DNA from: an uncultured Clostridia bacterium
GTDB taxonomy: Bacteria; Bacillota; Clostridia; UMGS1883
Reading direction: 5' to 3'
Assembly: GCA_947589005.1 (NCBI GenBank)
Contig: CANPZO010000017.1
Location: forward strand, 1 to 52,849
DNA: 52,849 bases
Shown: one piece after another, positions 24,731-31,509 of the stretch
Numbering within the stretch: the stretch's first letter is position 1
Layout: the number at the start of each line of letters is the position of its first letter
Position numbers and translations under genes: made by a program
The notes under the pieces: generated by a model
What the model saw: the letters and a program-made list of their open reading frames with translations, nothing else
Databases searched by the model: none
Told to the model about the DNA's origin: nothing

Positions 24731-25311
24731 GTGCTTTTCCGGGTTATCGTCGAAAAAACATCCGCCCCGTCAGTCCACATGGAAATGGTCAGGACGCCGT
24801 CGGTATTGTTGGTGAAGGCCAAATCCTTCTGGCCGAAAACGACGGTGGCGTCGTTGCCGTCGGGGGCGTAAGGAACGCCGTGGCTGTGCGGGTGGCGCTC
24901 GTCGATTTGCAGGCCGGCGCTCAGGGCCGCCATGTACAGGGTTGAGCTGACTTGGCATACCCCTCCGCCGCAGCCCTGCTCCTTATGGCCGTTCACTATC
25001 ACCGGCGCGTCGCCGTAGCCCTTTTCCTCGCTGCGGCGGCCTACGGCGTCGTTGAAGCTGAAGCTGCCGCCGGGCTCCATAACGTAGCCGTCTATGGCTC
25101 CGCAGGCCAGATTTATATTTTCCACCCTTGTTTCGCTGTCGTCCAGCAGGGGAGTGGAAGCCTCGCCGACAGTCACCTCGGCGGGCGCGGGCGGCTCCTC
25201 GGGCAGCTCCCTCTCGGAGGAAACGGGCGGCCTTTTGTCGGCGTCATCGGCCGGTCCGCCGGCGCAGGCGGTGAGCGTCAGTATAGGTATAAGAAAAACC
25301 GCGTATTTCAT
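24727..25311 (-). CDS. VanW-like lipoprotein
   Basis: 194 residues. Signal peptide with lipobox LTAC (Cys at 16), a Pro/Glu-rich spacer to about 45, then a VanW domain: NINLACGAIDGYVMEPGGSFSFNDAVGRRS and the conserved GCGGGVCQVSSTLYMAAL, followed by RHPHSHGVPY. VanW domains occur in surface proteins of Clostridia; their role is not settled, but they are linked to the cell wall. The ATG at 25311 is chosen because the lipoprotein signal starts there and GGGGGA lies just upstream. Confidence 0.88.
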   Translation of the reverse strand: MKYAVFLIPILTLTACAGGPADDADKRPPVSSERELPEEPPAPAEVTVGEASTPLLDDSETRVENINLACGAIDGYVMEPGGSFSFNDAVGRRSEEKGYGDAPVIVNGHKEQGCGGGVCQVSSTLYMAALSAGLQIDERHPHSHGVPYAPDGNDATVVFGQKDLAFTNNTDGVLTISMWTDGADVFSTITRKST

Positions 25312-25314
25312 AAA

Positions 25315-25354
25315 AAATCCCCCTTCGGGCTTATTATAACCAAAAGGGGGATTT
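25315..25354 (-). terminator. Hairpin joining terminator, promoter and ribosome site ahead of vanW-like gene
   Basis: AAATCCCCCTT (25315-25325) and AAGGGGGATTT (25344-25354) form a perfect 11-bp stem with an 18-base loop and T runs on both sides, so it can end the upstream lipoprotein transcript. The loop holds TATAAT on the - strand (25338-25333). The arm next to the start codon holds GGGGGA, the ribosome site of the VanW gene. Confidence 0.7.
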
Positions 25355-25413
25355 TTATTTACTTTAACAGCCATTAAGGTCAAAGCGACGGATACGGCGG
25401 CCTTGTCAACCTT

Positions 25414-25429
25414 TTATGATTTGTCATAA
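25414..25429. promoter_or_regulatory. Palindrome TTATGA-TTTG-TCATAA
   Basis: A perfect 6-bp inverted repeat in the gap between the two lipoprotein genes, with further TTGTCA copies on both sides. Operator-like; binder unknown. Confidence 0.4.
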
Positions 25430-25454
25430 TCTCGCATAATTTGTCAAGATTTTT

Positions 25455-26432
25455 TTATTCGCTGATATATTTTATATCCGTGACGAGCCACTCACCGCCG
25501 ATTTGCTCAAGGCTTAGCACATAGCGCAGCTCCTCCTTGACGGACATATCTATGCCGCCGTTTAGGGCGTAGTCCGCGAAGCCGTCGGCCAGCCCTTTCA
25601 TGTAAGCCTTTTTTTCGCCGTCGGTCATCTGTCCGGCGGCCGCATTGACGGTCTCCATGTCGGTCCCGATGGAGGTGAGATAGTTTTCGGCGGCGCTGTA
25701 GGCGGCGCCCACCTTTATCTCGGGCATGAATACCGAAATCGGCGCCTGAACACGGTTTTCGACAACCGCGGCCTCGCCGGAGGAGCAGGTGTTGAACGCG
25801 GTAAGGCGGCGGGCATAAGAGGCGAGAAGGGCCTGATTTTCGCCGGTGGTTATGTCTATGTCGGCGAGGTTTGCCAAAGCCTTTATTCTCGCGTAGGTAT
25901 CGGGACTGAGAATGGCGGCGGGACTGCCGTCGCATCTCCTGTCGATATAGGCGTAGGCCTGGCTGCCCTCGGCCGTAAGACCTTTGGCGCTTTCATAGTC
26001 GGCCGCCGCAAACAGCGCGGCCAGCTCTCCCGCCGCGGCTTTCGCCCCGGAAAGGTCCACCGTGACGGCGGGGCCGGAGCCTGAGCCGGGAGAGGGAACC
26101 TCCTCCGGAACAGGCGCGGTCGCGGCCTCGGGTGCGGGCGTCCCCGGCTGGGCCTCCTCGGCGGGGACGTCGCTCTCCTCGGGGGCTTGTCCCTCTTCCG
26201 AAATTACGGGGGCCGGGACGTCTCCGGCCTCCGTTTCGGTTTCAACTTCGGTTTCAGCTTTCGCGGCGGCATCCTTGGCCTTTTTATCGGCCTTGTCATC
26301 CTTGGCGGTTACCTTTTCGCTCTTTACGTCGGCCGTTTTGTCCTTGTCGCCGCAGGAGGAAAAGGTCAGCGCGAGAATGGCGCAAACGACGGCGGCGCAC
26401 AGAATTTTTTTAAATCGTTCAGACCGGCTCAT
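25455..26432 (-). CDS. Lipoprotein with Ala/Glu/Pro-rich linker, unknown function
   Basis: 325 residues. Signal peptide with lipobox FSSC (Cys at 27), a long low-complexity linker to about 125 (Lys/Asp/Ala, then Glu/Pro/Ala/Val), and a helical C-terminal domain of about 200 residues ending GGEWLVTDIKYISE, a style of ending seen in NTF2-like export proteins. No family is assigned. It starts 2 bp after the stop of the DUF2318-like gene, so the two form an operon and probably act together at the membrane. Confidence 0.8.
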   Translation of the reverse strand: MSRSERFKKILCAAVVCAILALTFSSCGDKDKTADVKSEKVTAKDDKADKKAKDAAAKAETEVETETEAGDVPAPVISEEGQAPEESDVPAEEAQPGTPAPEAATAPVPEEVPSPGSGSGPAVTVDLSGAKAAAGELAALFAAADYESAKGLTAEGSQAYAYIDRRCDGSPAAILSPDTYARIKALANLADIDITTGENQALLASYARRLTAFNTCSSGEAAVVENRVQAPISVFMPEIKVGAAYSAAENYLTSIGTDMETVNAAAGQMTDGEKKAYMKGLADGFADYALNGGIDMSVKEELRYVLSLEQIGGEWLVTDIKYISE

Positions 26433-26434
26433 AT

Positions 26435-27322
26435 TTATTCGCCCTCTTGTCCGCTTGCCTCGATAGCTCTGCCGCCTATGTCGCGGATTCCCTCCTCGAT
26501 GGCGGTGAACCGCCGGTTTATCTCCGCGGCCCTTTCGGAGGTGACCTCACTGTCCATGAACTCCGCGCACAAATCGTCGAACTCCCCGTACAGCTCGCTG
26601 AACGCCGCCATATCCTCGGCGGAGGAATAGAGGGTCACATAACTCTCGTAGCCGTTATAGAGTTTGGTTATATCCTCCGCCCTGTTGTTGAGAGACTCGG
26701 TGGTGACCGGACTTTCGGGAACATAGGGGTCGCCGCCCTCGTCGTACTTCACGGCCAGGTCGTCGTTCTCGGATATCTCCATGTTCATGTATTCGCTTTC
26801 GGGATATATCCAGTGAGGATTTTCGGCCTTTGAGCGGAAGTCGTCCAAAAGCGTCTTGCAGCTCTCAAGAAAATCCTTCTGCACCATGATGGTGTGGTCG
26901 TCCTCTATCCTGTAGTCGCTCAGTATGGGATAGGGGGTGCAGTCGGAGCTGAGGAGCCCCATCTCGTCATAAGTTGTCTCACAGCCGCAGCCCTCGCAGA
27001 CCACCGAGGAGCCAGTGTCCTTGAACTTTACCTTGCCGCGGTCGTTGTAGTAGCAGCTGAGACATTCCTCAAAGGCCAGGCGTACAGTGCCGTCGCCGGC
27101 TATCACGGCCATTATCCGCGTGCCGAGAGGCTTTACGTTAAAATATGTAACCTTTTCCGCCGAAAGCTCTTTTTTGTTTATGTTCACGTCCCGAACTGTT
27201 TTCGGAATCAGCTTTTCCACGGCTATGCCGATAAGCACTATCGCTGCGACGATAATCACGCCCAGGATGGCTTTAAAATATGGAAAACGCTTTTTCTCAA
27301 CAGCACCGTTATTTGTTGCCAT
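26435..27322 (-). CDS. Membrane-anchored DUF2318-like cysteine protein
   Basis: 295 residues with one N-terminal membrane helix (about 18-38), so most of the protein lies outside. Residues 60-130 hold CLSC, VCEGCGC and SDCTPYPI, the cysteine pattern of the DUF2318 family, which is predicted to bind a metal or an iron-sulfur centre. The remaining 165 residues are helical and acidic. ATG 27322 follows GAGGTGA. Substrate and partner are unknown; the adjoining lipoprotein is the likely partner. Confidence 0.75.
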   Translation of the reverse strand: MATNNGAVEKKRFPYFKAILGVIIVAAIVLIGIAVEKLIPKTVRDVNINKKELSAEKVTYFNVKPLGTRIMAVIAGDGTVRLAFEECLSCYYNDRGKVKFKDTGSSVVCEGCGCETTYDEMGLLSSDCTPYPILSDYRIEDDHTIMVQKDFLESCKTLLDDFRSKAENPHWIYPESEYMNMEISENDDLAVKYDEGGDPYVPESPVTTESLNNRAEDITKLYNGYESYVTLYSSAEDMAAFSELYGEFDDLCAEFMDSEVTSERAAEINRRFTAIEEGIRDIGGRAIEASGQEGE

Positions 27323-27340
27323 ATAAATCACCTCATTTAC

Positions 27341-27369
27341 ATTATAGCGTATTTTAAAAAAATAATCAA
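27341..27369 (-). promoter_or_regulatory. Promoter of the DUF2318-like operon
   Basis: On the - strand, TTGATT (27369-27364) and TATAAT (27346-27341) with a 17-bp spacer. Confidence 0.78.
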
Positions 27370-27400
27370 CCTTTTTATTAATTTAATTTTTTAAATTTCA

Positions 27401-27429
27401 TTGACATATTTGTGAAATTGTTGTAAAAT
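27401..27429 (+). promoter_or_regulatory. Promoter of the Ppx/GppA-TrmL gene
   Basis: TTGACA 27401-27406 and TAAAAT 27424-27429 with a 17-bp spacer. The predicted start of transcription near 27436 rules out ATG 27430 as the start codon. Confidence 0.82.
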
Positions 27430-27471
27430 ATGTACAAGGACAGCTACTGTTATGCGGAAAGGGTGAGGCGA

Positions 27472-28875
27472 ATGACCGACGGAATTCACAATATTGCCGT
27501 TATCGATTTGGGCTCCAATTCTCTGCGTATGTCCGTTAATGCCGTAATGCCTGACGGAAAGTGGAAAATTCTCCTGAAATTGAGGGAGACGGTGCGCCTG
27601 GGAGAGGGCATGAGCGACGGCTGTCTGCGGGCGGAATCGGTGGAGCGGGTGGTCCGCGCCCTTGAGCAGTACCGTCTGGCCGCCGCCTCAGCGGGCTGCG
27701 ACGAGATGATAGCCACCGCTACCCAGGCGGTGCGCATAGCCAAAAACCGCCGGGATTTTCTGGACGCGGCAAAGGCGAGGGCGGACATAGACTTCCGCAT
27801 ACTCACCGGCGAGGAGGAGGCCCGGTATTCTTTTCTGGCGGTGAAGGAGACTCTGCCCATAGACGACGGTCTGATTTTCGACACAGGCGGCGGCAGCACT
27901 GAGATAATGCTGGTAAAAAACCGTGAGCTGGTCAGAAGCGTCAGCACTCCCTGCGGCGCGGTAATGATGACGGATCGGTTCAGAGGCAGGTCTCAGGAGG
28001 AAATGTACTCTCATATTTATTCCGAAATAAAGGCGATACCCTGGATAGAAGAGGCCCGCGGCCTGACGGTATACGGCGTGGGCGGTAGCGCCCGCACTCT
28101 CGGCCAGCTTTACAAAAAGCGCCAGCTCAAGGCGGACGAGCTCAACGGCCTTGAGATAAAGCGCGGGACGGTGGCCGCGCTCTACCGTAATATTTATGAC
28201 ACCGCTCCGGAGGAGAGGGCCGATATTGAGGGCATGGATAAGTCGAGGGCGGATGTGATACTGGCCGGACTTACGCCCCTTGAGGCCATGATGGATATGC
28301 TGGACAGCCCGAGGCTGGTGCTTTGCGCCTACGGCGTTAAGGAAGGGGTATTTTTCGAGCGCAAAAATGAAATAATAAAGGGCAGGCCAAAGCTTAATCT
28401 TGTGCTTGTGGAGCCTGAGATACCGCAAAACACCGGCAACATCGCCCGCACCTGCGCGGCTGCGGGACTGGGGCTGCACCTGGTGCGGCCGCTGGGCTTC
28501 GACATCAGCGACAAGGCGCTGAAGCGGGCCGGGCTGGACTATTGGGATATGGTGGATGTACGCTGTTACGACGGATTGGAGGACTTTTTCGCCAAGACCG
28601 CCGGGGGCAGGTACTTTTATGCCACCACAAAGGGCGGCCGGCCCTATACCGAGGCGGAGTTCAGTGAGGGCGATTACATACTCTTCGGCAAGGAGACCCG
28701 CGGCCTCCCTGAGGAGCTGCTGAAAAAGGACCCGGACCGCTGCATACGCATACCCATGGCGGCGGGCGCCCGCAGCCTTAACCTCGGCAATTCCGCCGCA
28801 ATAATAGCTTATGAGGCTCTAAGGCAGAACGACTTTTTCGGCCTGAAACAAAAATCTGATTATTTGGAGGAATAA
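27472..28875 (+). CDS. Fusion of Ppx/GppA phosphatase and TrmL tRNA 2'-O-methyltransferase
   Basis: 467 residues in one uninterrupted frame. Residues 1-303 form a complete two-domain Ppx/GppA (exopolyphosphatase/pppGpp phosphatase) fold: IDLGSNSLRM at 11-20, ATATQAVR, and FDTGGGSTEI for phosphate binding. Residues 308-467 are a full SPOUT methyltransferase of the TrmL type: LVEPEIPQNTGNIARTCAAA, then LFGKETRGLP and IPMAAGARSLNLGNSAAI with the knotted SAM site. TrmL methylates the wobble base of certain tRNA-Leu species. Only about four residues join them. GAAAGGGTGAGG precedes ATG 27472. trxA follows after 2 bp. I know of no standard protein with this pairing. Confidence 0.88.
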   Translation: MTDGIHNIAVIDLGSNSLRMSVNAVMPDGKWKILLKLRETVRLGEGMSDGCLRAESVERVVRALEQYRLAAASAGCDEMIATATQAVRIAKNRRDFLDAAKARADIDFRILTGEEEARYSFLAVKETLPIDDGLIFDTGGGSTEIMLVKNRELVRSVSTPCGAVMMTDRFRGRSQEEMYSHIYSEIKAIPWIEEARGLTVYGVGGSARTLGQLYKKRQLKADELNGLEIKRGTVAALYRNIYDTAPEERADIEGMDKSRADVILAGLTPLEAMMDMLDSPRLVLCAYGVKEGVFFERKNEIIKGRPKLNLVLVEPEIPQNTGNIARTCAAAGLGLHLVRPLGFDISDKALKRAGLDYWDMVDVRCYDGLEDFFAKTAGGRYFYATTKGGRPYTEAEFSEGDYILFGKETRGLPEELLKKDPDRCIRIPMAAGARSLNLGNSAAIIAYEALRQNDFFGLKQKSDYLEE

Positions 28876-28877
28876 AC

Positions 28878-29195
28878 ATGACAGAGATATCTAAAGACCA
28901 GTTCGGACCCGAGGTCCTTGACAGCGCGCTCCCCGTGCTGGTGGACTTTTTCGCCACATGGTGCGGCCCCTGCCGTATGCTGGCCCCCACGGTGGAGGAT
29001 ATCGCCGCCGATTATGAGGGCAAAGTCAAGACCGTCAAGGCCGACGTGGACAATATGCCCGAGATAGCCATGGAATACGGCATTATGAGCATACCCACCC
29101 TTATGGTTTTCAAAAACGGCGCCGTTTGCGGAAAGATGGTGGGCGTTTCGGAGTATGACGAAATCGCCGATATGCTGGACGGGGCTTTGGCGTAA
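28878..29195 (+). CDS. trxA: Thioredoxin
   Basis: 105 residues, classic thioredoxin. The active site is WCGPC (C29, C32), followed by the conserved cis-proline in SIPTLMVF and the KNG turn. It carries reducing power to ribonucleotide reductase, peroxidases and other targets. It begins 2 bp after the Ppx/GppA-TrmL gene, whose last codons supply its ribosome site (GGAGGA), so the two are cotranslated. No clear terminator before sigK. Confidence 0.96.
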   Translation: MTEISKDQFGPEVLDSALPVLVDFFATWCGPCRMLAPTVEDIAADYEGKVKTVKADVDNMPEIAMEYGIMSIPTLMVFKNGAVCGKMVGVSEYDEIADMLDGALA

Positions 29196-29206
29196 AAATA
29201 AAAGTC

Positions 29207-29234
29207 ACGTTTTTCCACTCAGGCTCATAGTATG
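29207..29234 (+). promoter_or_regulatory. Possible sporulation sigma (sigma-K-like) promoter of sigK
   Basis: AC (29207-29208), 17 bases, then CATAGTATG (29226-29234), close to the sigma-K pattern AC-N17-CATAnnnTA with one mismatch. The same arrangement stands before the LysM/transpeptidase gene at 30426-30453. Sigma-K is known to transcribe its own gene in Bacillus. Inference only; the start of transcription would lie right at the ribosome site. Confidence 0.4.
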
Positions 29235-29254
29235 CTCCATAGGGAGGTTTTACT

Positions 29255-29923
29255 ATGGTTTTATCTGTTTTGCTCAGTTGCCTGAGCGGATTGTTCATGA
29301 CGGGCCAGCTCCAGGATTCCTGCTTCCCCAAGCCCCTCACCAAGGAGGAGGAGGACAGGTATGTGGAGCTTATGGCCGGCGGGGACAGGGCGGCGAAAAA
29401 CGTCCTTATCGAGCACAATCTCCGGCTGGTGGCCCACATAGTGAAAAAATACGCCGATGCCTCCACCGGCGACGACCTTATATCCATCGGCACCATCGGC
29501 CTGATAAAAGGGGTCAATACCTTTGACCGGTCCAAAAACAGCAAGCTTGCCAGCTATATTTCCCGCTGCATCGAAAACGAGATACTTATGTATTTCCGCA
29601 GGGAAAAGAAGTACGCCGGCCAGGTCTCCCTTCAGGAGCCCATCGGCCATGACGACGACGGCAACGAGGTGAGCCTGATGGACGTTATACAGGCGGAAAA
29701 CGAGGATATATGCGAGGAAATGGACAAAAATAACATGATACGGCGGGTGCTCGACCGGGTGCGCAATCTGCTCACCCGTCGGGAGCGGGAGATAATACTC
29801 CTGCGCTACGGCCTTGGCGGGACCGAGCCTCTTACACAGCGGGAGGTGGCCGGCAGGCTGGGCATCAGCCGTTCATATGTTTCGAGAATAGAAAAGAGGG
29901 CTCTTTGCCGGCTCAGAGATTGA
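29255..29923 (+). CDS. sigK: RNA polymerase sporulation sigma factor SigK
   Basis: 222 residues. The first 20 residues (MVLSVLLSCLSGLFMTGQLQ) are the hydrophobic pro-sequence removed by regulated cleavage in Bacillus. Then FPKPLTKEEE, NLRLVAHIVKKYADA, DDLISIGTIGLIKGVNTFD (region 2) and REREIILLRYGLGG plus SRSYVSRIEKRA (region 4 helix-turn-helix). The gene is complete, with no intervening element such as the Bacillus skin element. SigK directs late mother-cell genes for the spore coat and cortex. GGGAGG lies 7 bases before the ATG. Confidence 0.95.
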   Translation: MVLSVLLSCLSGLFMTGQLQDSCFPKPLTKEEEDRYVELMAGGDRAAKNVLIEHNLRLVAHIVKKYADASTGDDLISIGTIGLIKGVNTFDRSKNSKLASYISRCIENEILMYFRREKKYAGQVSLQEPIGHDDDGNEVSLMDVIQAENEDICEEMDKNNMIRRVLDRVRNLLTRREREIILLRYGLGGTEPLTQREVAGRLGISRSYVSRIEKRALCRLRD

Positions 29924-29964
29924 GCCCATGTGCTTAAGCGTAATACAAGCGAGGTAACTGACGC

Positions 29965-30426
29965 ATGAAAAAAGTCGAGCTGTACACCGACGGCGCCTGC
30001 AGCGGCAACCCCGGCAGGGGCGGCTACGGCGCCATTTTGCGGTATAACGGGGTCGAGAAGGAATTTTCCGGGGGCTACCGTTTAACCACGAACAACCGTA
30101 TGGAGCTGCTGGCCGCCATCGCCGGCCTCGAGGCCCTTAAGGAGCCGTGCGAGGTGGAGCTGTACAGCGACTCCAAATATCTGGTGGACGCGGTGACCAA
30201 GGGATGGGTCCTCGGCTGGAAAAGGAAGGGCTGGAAGAAATCCGACGGAAAGCCCGCCCTGAACGTGGATTTGTGGGAGCGGCTGCTGGGCCTTATGGAG
30301 ATACATAGGGTGACCTATATCTGGGTGCGGGGGCACGCGGGCAACCCGATGAACGAGCGTTGCGACCGGCTGGCGGTCGGCGCCTACGGCGAAGGGGAGC
30401 TGCTTGAGGATGAAAATTATCGGTAA
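29965..30426 (+). CDS. rnhA: Ribonuclease HI
   Basis: 153 residues, type 1 RNase H, which cuts the RNA strand of RNA-DNA hybrids. The catalytic carboxylates D9 ([11 protein letters not shown]), E47 (NRMELLA), D69 (YSDSKY) and D134 (ERCDRLA) and H124 match the Escherichia coli enzyme position for position within one residue, including the [18 protein letters not shown] basic protrusion. It follows sigK by 41 bp, with GAGG before the ATG. No unusual features. Confidence 0.96.
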   Translation: MKKVELYTDGACSGNPGRGGYGAILRYNGVEKEFSGGYRLTTNNRMELLAAIAGLEALKEPCEVELYSDSKYLVDAVTKGWVLGWKRKGWKKSDGKPALNVDLWERLLGLMEIHRVTYIWVRGHAGNPMNERCDRLAVGAYGEGELLEDENYR

Positions 30427-30463
30427 CGTAAAAACGCCTCTGAGCATACTATGGCTCAGAGGT
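30426..30463 (+). promoter_or_regulatory. Hairpin and sigma-K-like motif ahead of the LysM/transpeptidase gene
   Basis: CCTCTGAGC (30437-30445) and GCTCAGAGG (30454-30462) pair perfectly around ATACTATG, and seven Ts follow shortly after, so this may end the rnhA transcript. The loop region also gives AC-N17-CATACTATG (AC 30426-27, CATA 30445), the same pattern as before sigK. The right arm contains the ribosome site AGAGGTG. Terminator and mother-cell promoter readings are both possible. Confidence 0.5.
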
Positions 30464-30470
30464 GATTTTT

Positions 30471-31343
30471 TTGGAATGTTTGGAATTTTACACCATCAGA
30501 CCCGGGGATACGTTTTATATTATTTCCCGGGAAACGGGAATACCGCTGCGGCGGCTGCTCGAGATAAATCCCGACGTTGACCCCGACCGCATTCAGGTGG
30601 GGCAGAGGATATGCCTGCGGGCGGAGGGCGAGACGCCCCGGCCTCCGGAGCCGCCGTCTCAGGGAATAAGCTGTCCCATCGGTTCCGTGCCCTATACGGT
30701 GCGGGCGGGGGACACCTTCGCGAAAATAGCCCTGCGCTTCGGTACGACCGTCGAGGCCATAAAAAACCTCAATCCGGACGCGGACCCATTTAATCTGCAG
30801 GTTGGCGACAGGCTGTGCATCGCTCAGCCCATAGGCGACGAGCCTGACTGTCCGGAGCAGAATTTTTACGTGATAAGGCGGGGCGATACCATTGGCAGTA
30901 TCGCCGCCGCCTTTGGAGTGAGCCAGAGAGAGCTGCTGACGGCAAATCCGTCCGTCGTTCCGACAAATCTGCAGGTGGGACAGGTGATATGTATCCCTCT
31001 GGCTCCCTCGCCGGTGGAAATTGTTATAAACAGAGGCGCAAAGCGGATGACCGTATACAAAAACGGAAGGGTGTTCCGCGAATATGTCGTTGCCGTGGGC
31101 AAGGAGGAAACGCCCACCCCCACGGGAGTTTTCACCGTGATAAACAAGCAGGTCAACCCCGGCGGACCCTACGGGACCCGCTGGCTGGGGCTGAGCCGCC
31201 GAGGCTACGGGATACATGGAACAAATGACCCGTCCTCTATCGGGAACAACGCTTCCAACGGCTGCGTGCGCATGTTTAACGAGGATGTGGAGGCCCTGTT
31301 CGACATAACGCCGGTGGGCACGGTCGTGAGAATACTGCCTTAA
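30471..31343 (+). CDS. LysM-repeat L,D-transpeptidase (YkuD family)
   Basis: 290 residues. Three LysM peptidoglycan-binding repeats at 5-49, 75-117 and 132-175 are joined by short Pro/Cys linkers, then an L,D-transpeptidase domain at about 182-290 with H249 (GIHGTN) and the catalytic C265 (SNGCVRM). Such enzymes make 3-3 crosslinks or attach proteins to peptidoglycan. No signal peptide is present, as in Bacillus YkuD, a spore-associated LysM/YkuD enzyme with one LysM. TTG 30471 is chosen because AGAGGTG lies 6 bases upstream. The sporulation neighbourhood suggests a cortex or coat role. Confidence 0.9.
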   Translation: MECLEFYTIRPGDTFYIISRETGIPLRRLLEINPDVDPDRIQVGQRICLRAEGETPRPPEPPSQGISCPIGSVPYTVRAGDTFAKIALRFGTTVEAIKNLNPDADPFNLQVGDRLCIAQPIGDEPDCPEQNFYVIRRGDTIGSIAAAFGVSQRELLTANPSVVPTNLQVGQVICIPLAPSPVEIVINRGAKRMTVYKNGRVFREYVVAVGKEETPTPTGVFTVINKQVNPGGPYGTRWLGLSRRGYGIHGTNDPSSIGNNASNGCVRMFNEDVEALFDITPVGTVVRILP

Positions 31344-31394
31344 GTATAGGTTAGTCGAGGTTAGTCGAACCGCGTGCCTAACCGCCCGAATAAT

Positions 31395-31509
31395 TTCGGG
31401 GCCCCCGCAAAGCCGTCAGGCTTTGTGGGGAGAAGGAGGAGCGGCCGAACGGCGGCTTTTTTGCGGAGCGTAAAAAGCCGCCGCAAGCGAAGTCAGACTT
31501 GCTCCGATG
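31395..31509 (+). repeat. Dispersed repeat family, copy 5
   Basis: Segment 31397-31500 (CCCCGCAAAGCCG ... GGCTTTGTGGGG, GGAGGAGC, TTTTTTGCGGAGC, AAAAAGCCGCCGCAAGCGAAG) is the reverse complement of 16640-16743 with few changes. Two copies of GGTTAGTCG sit just to its left at about 31350-31370. It fills the gap between two convergent genes. Confidence 0.78.

Noticed and set aside
29255-29923. A skin-like element interrupting sigK
   Set aside because: The sigK frame is complete from the pro-sequence to region 4.
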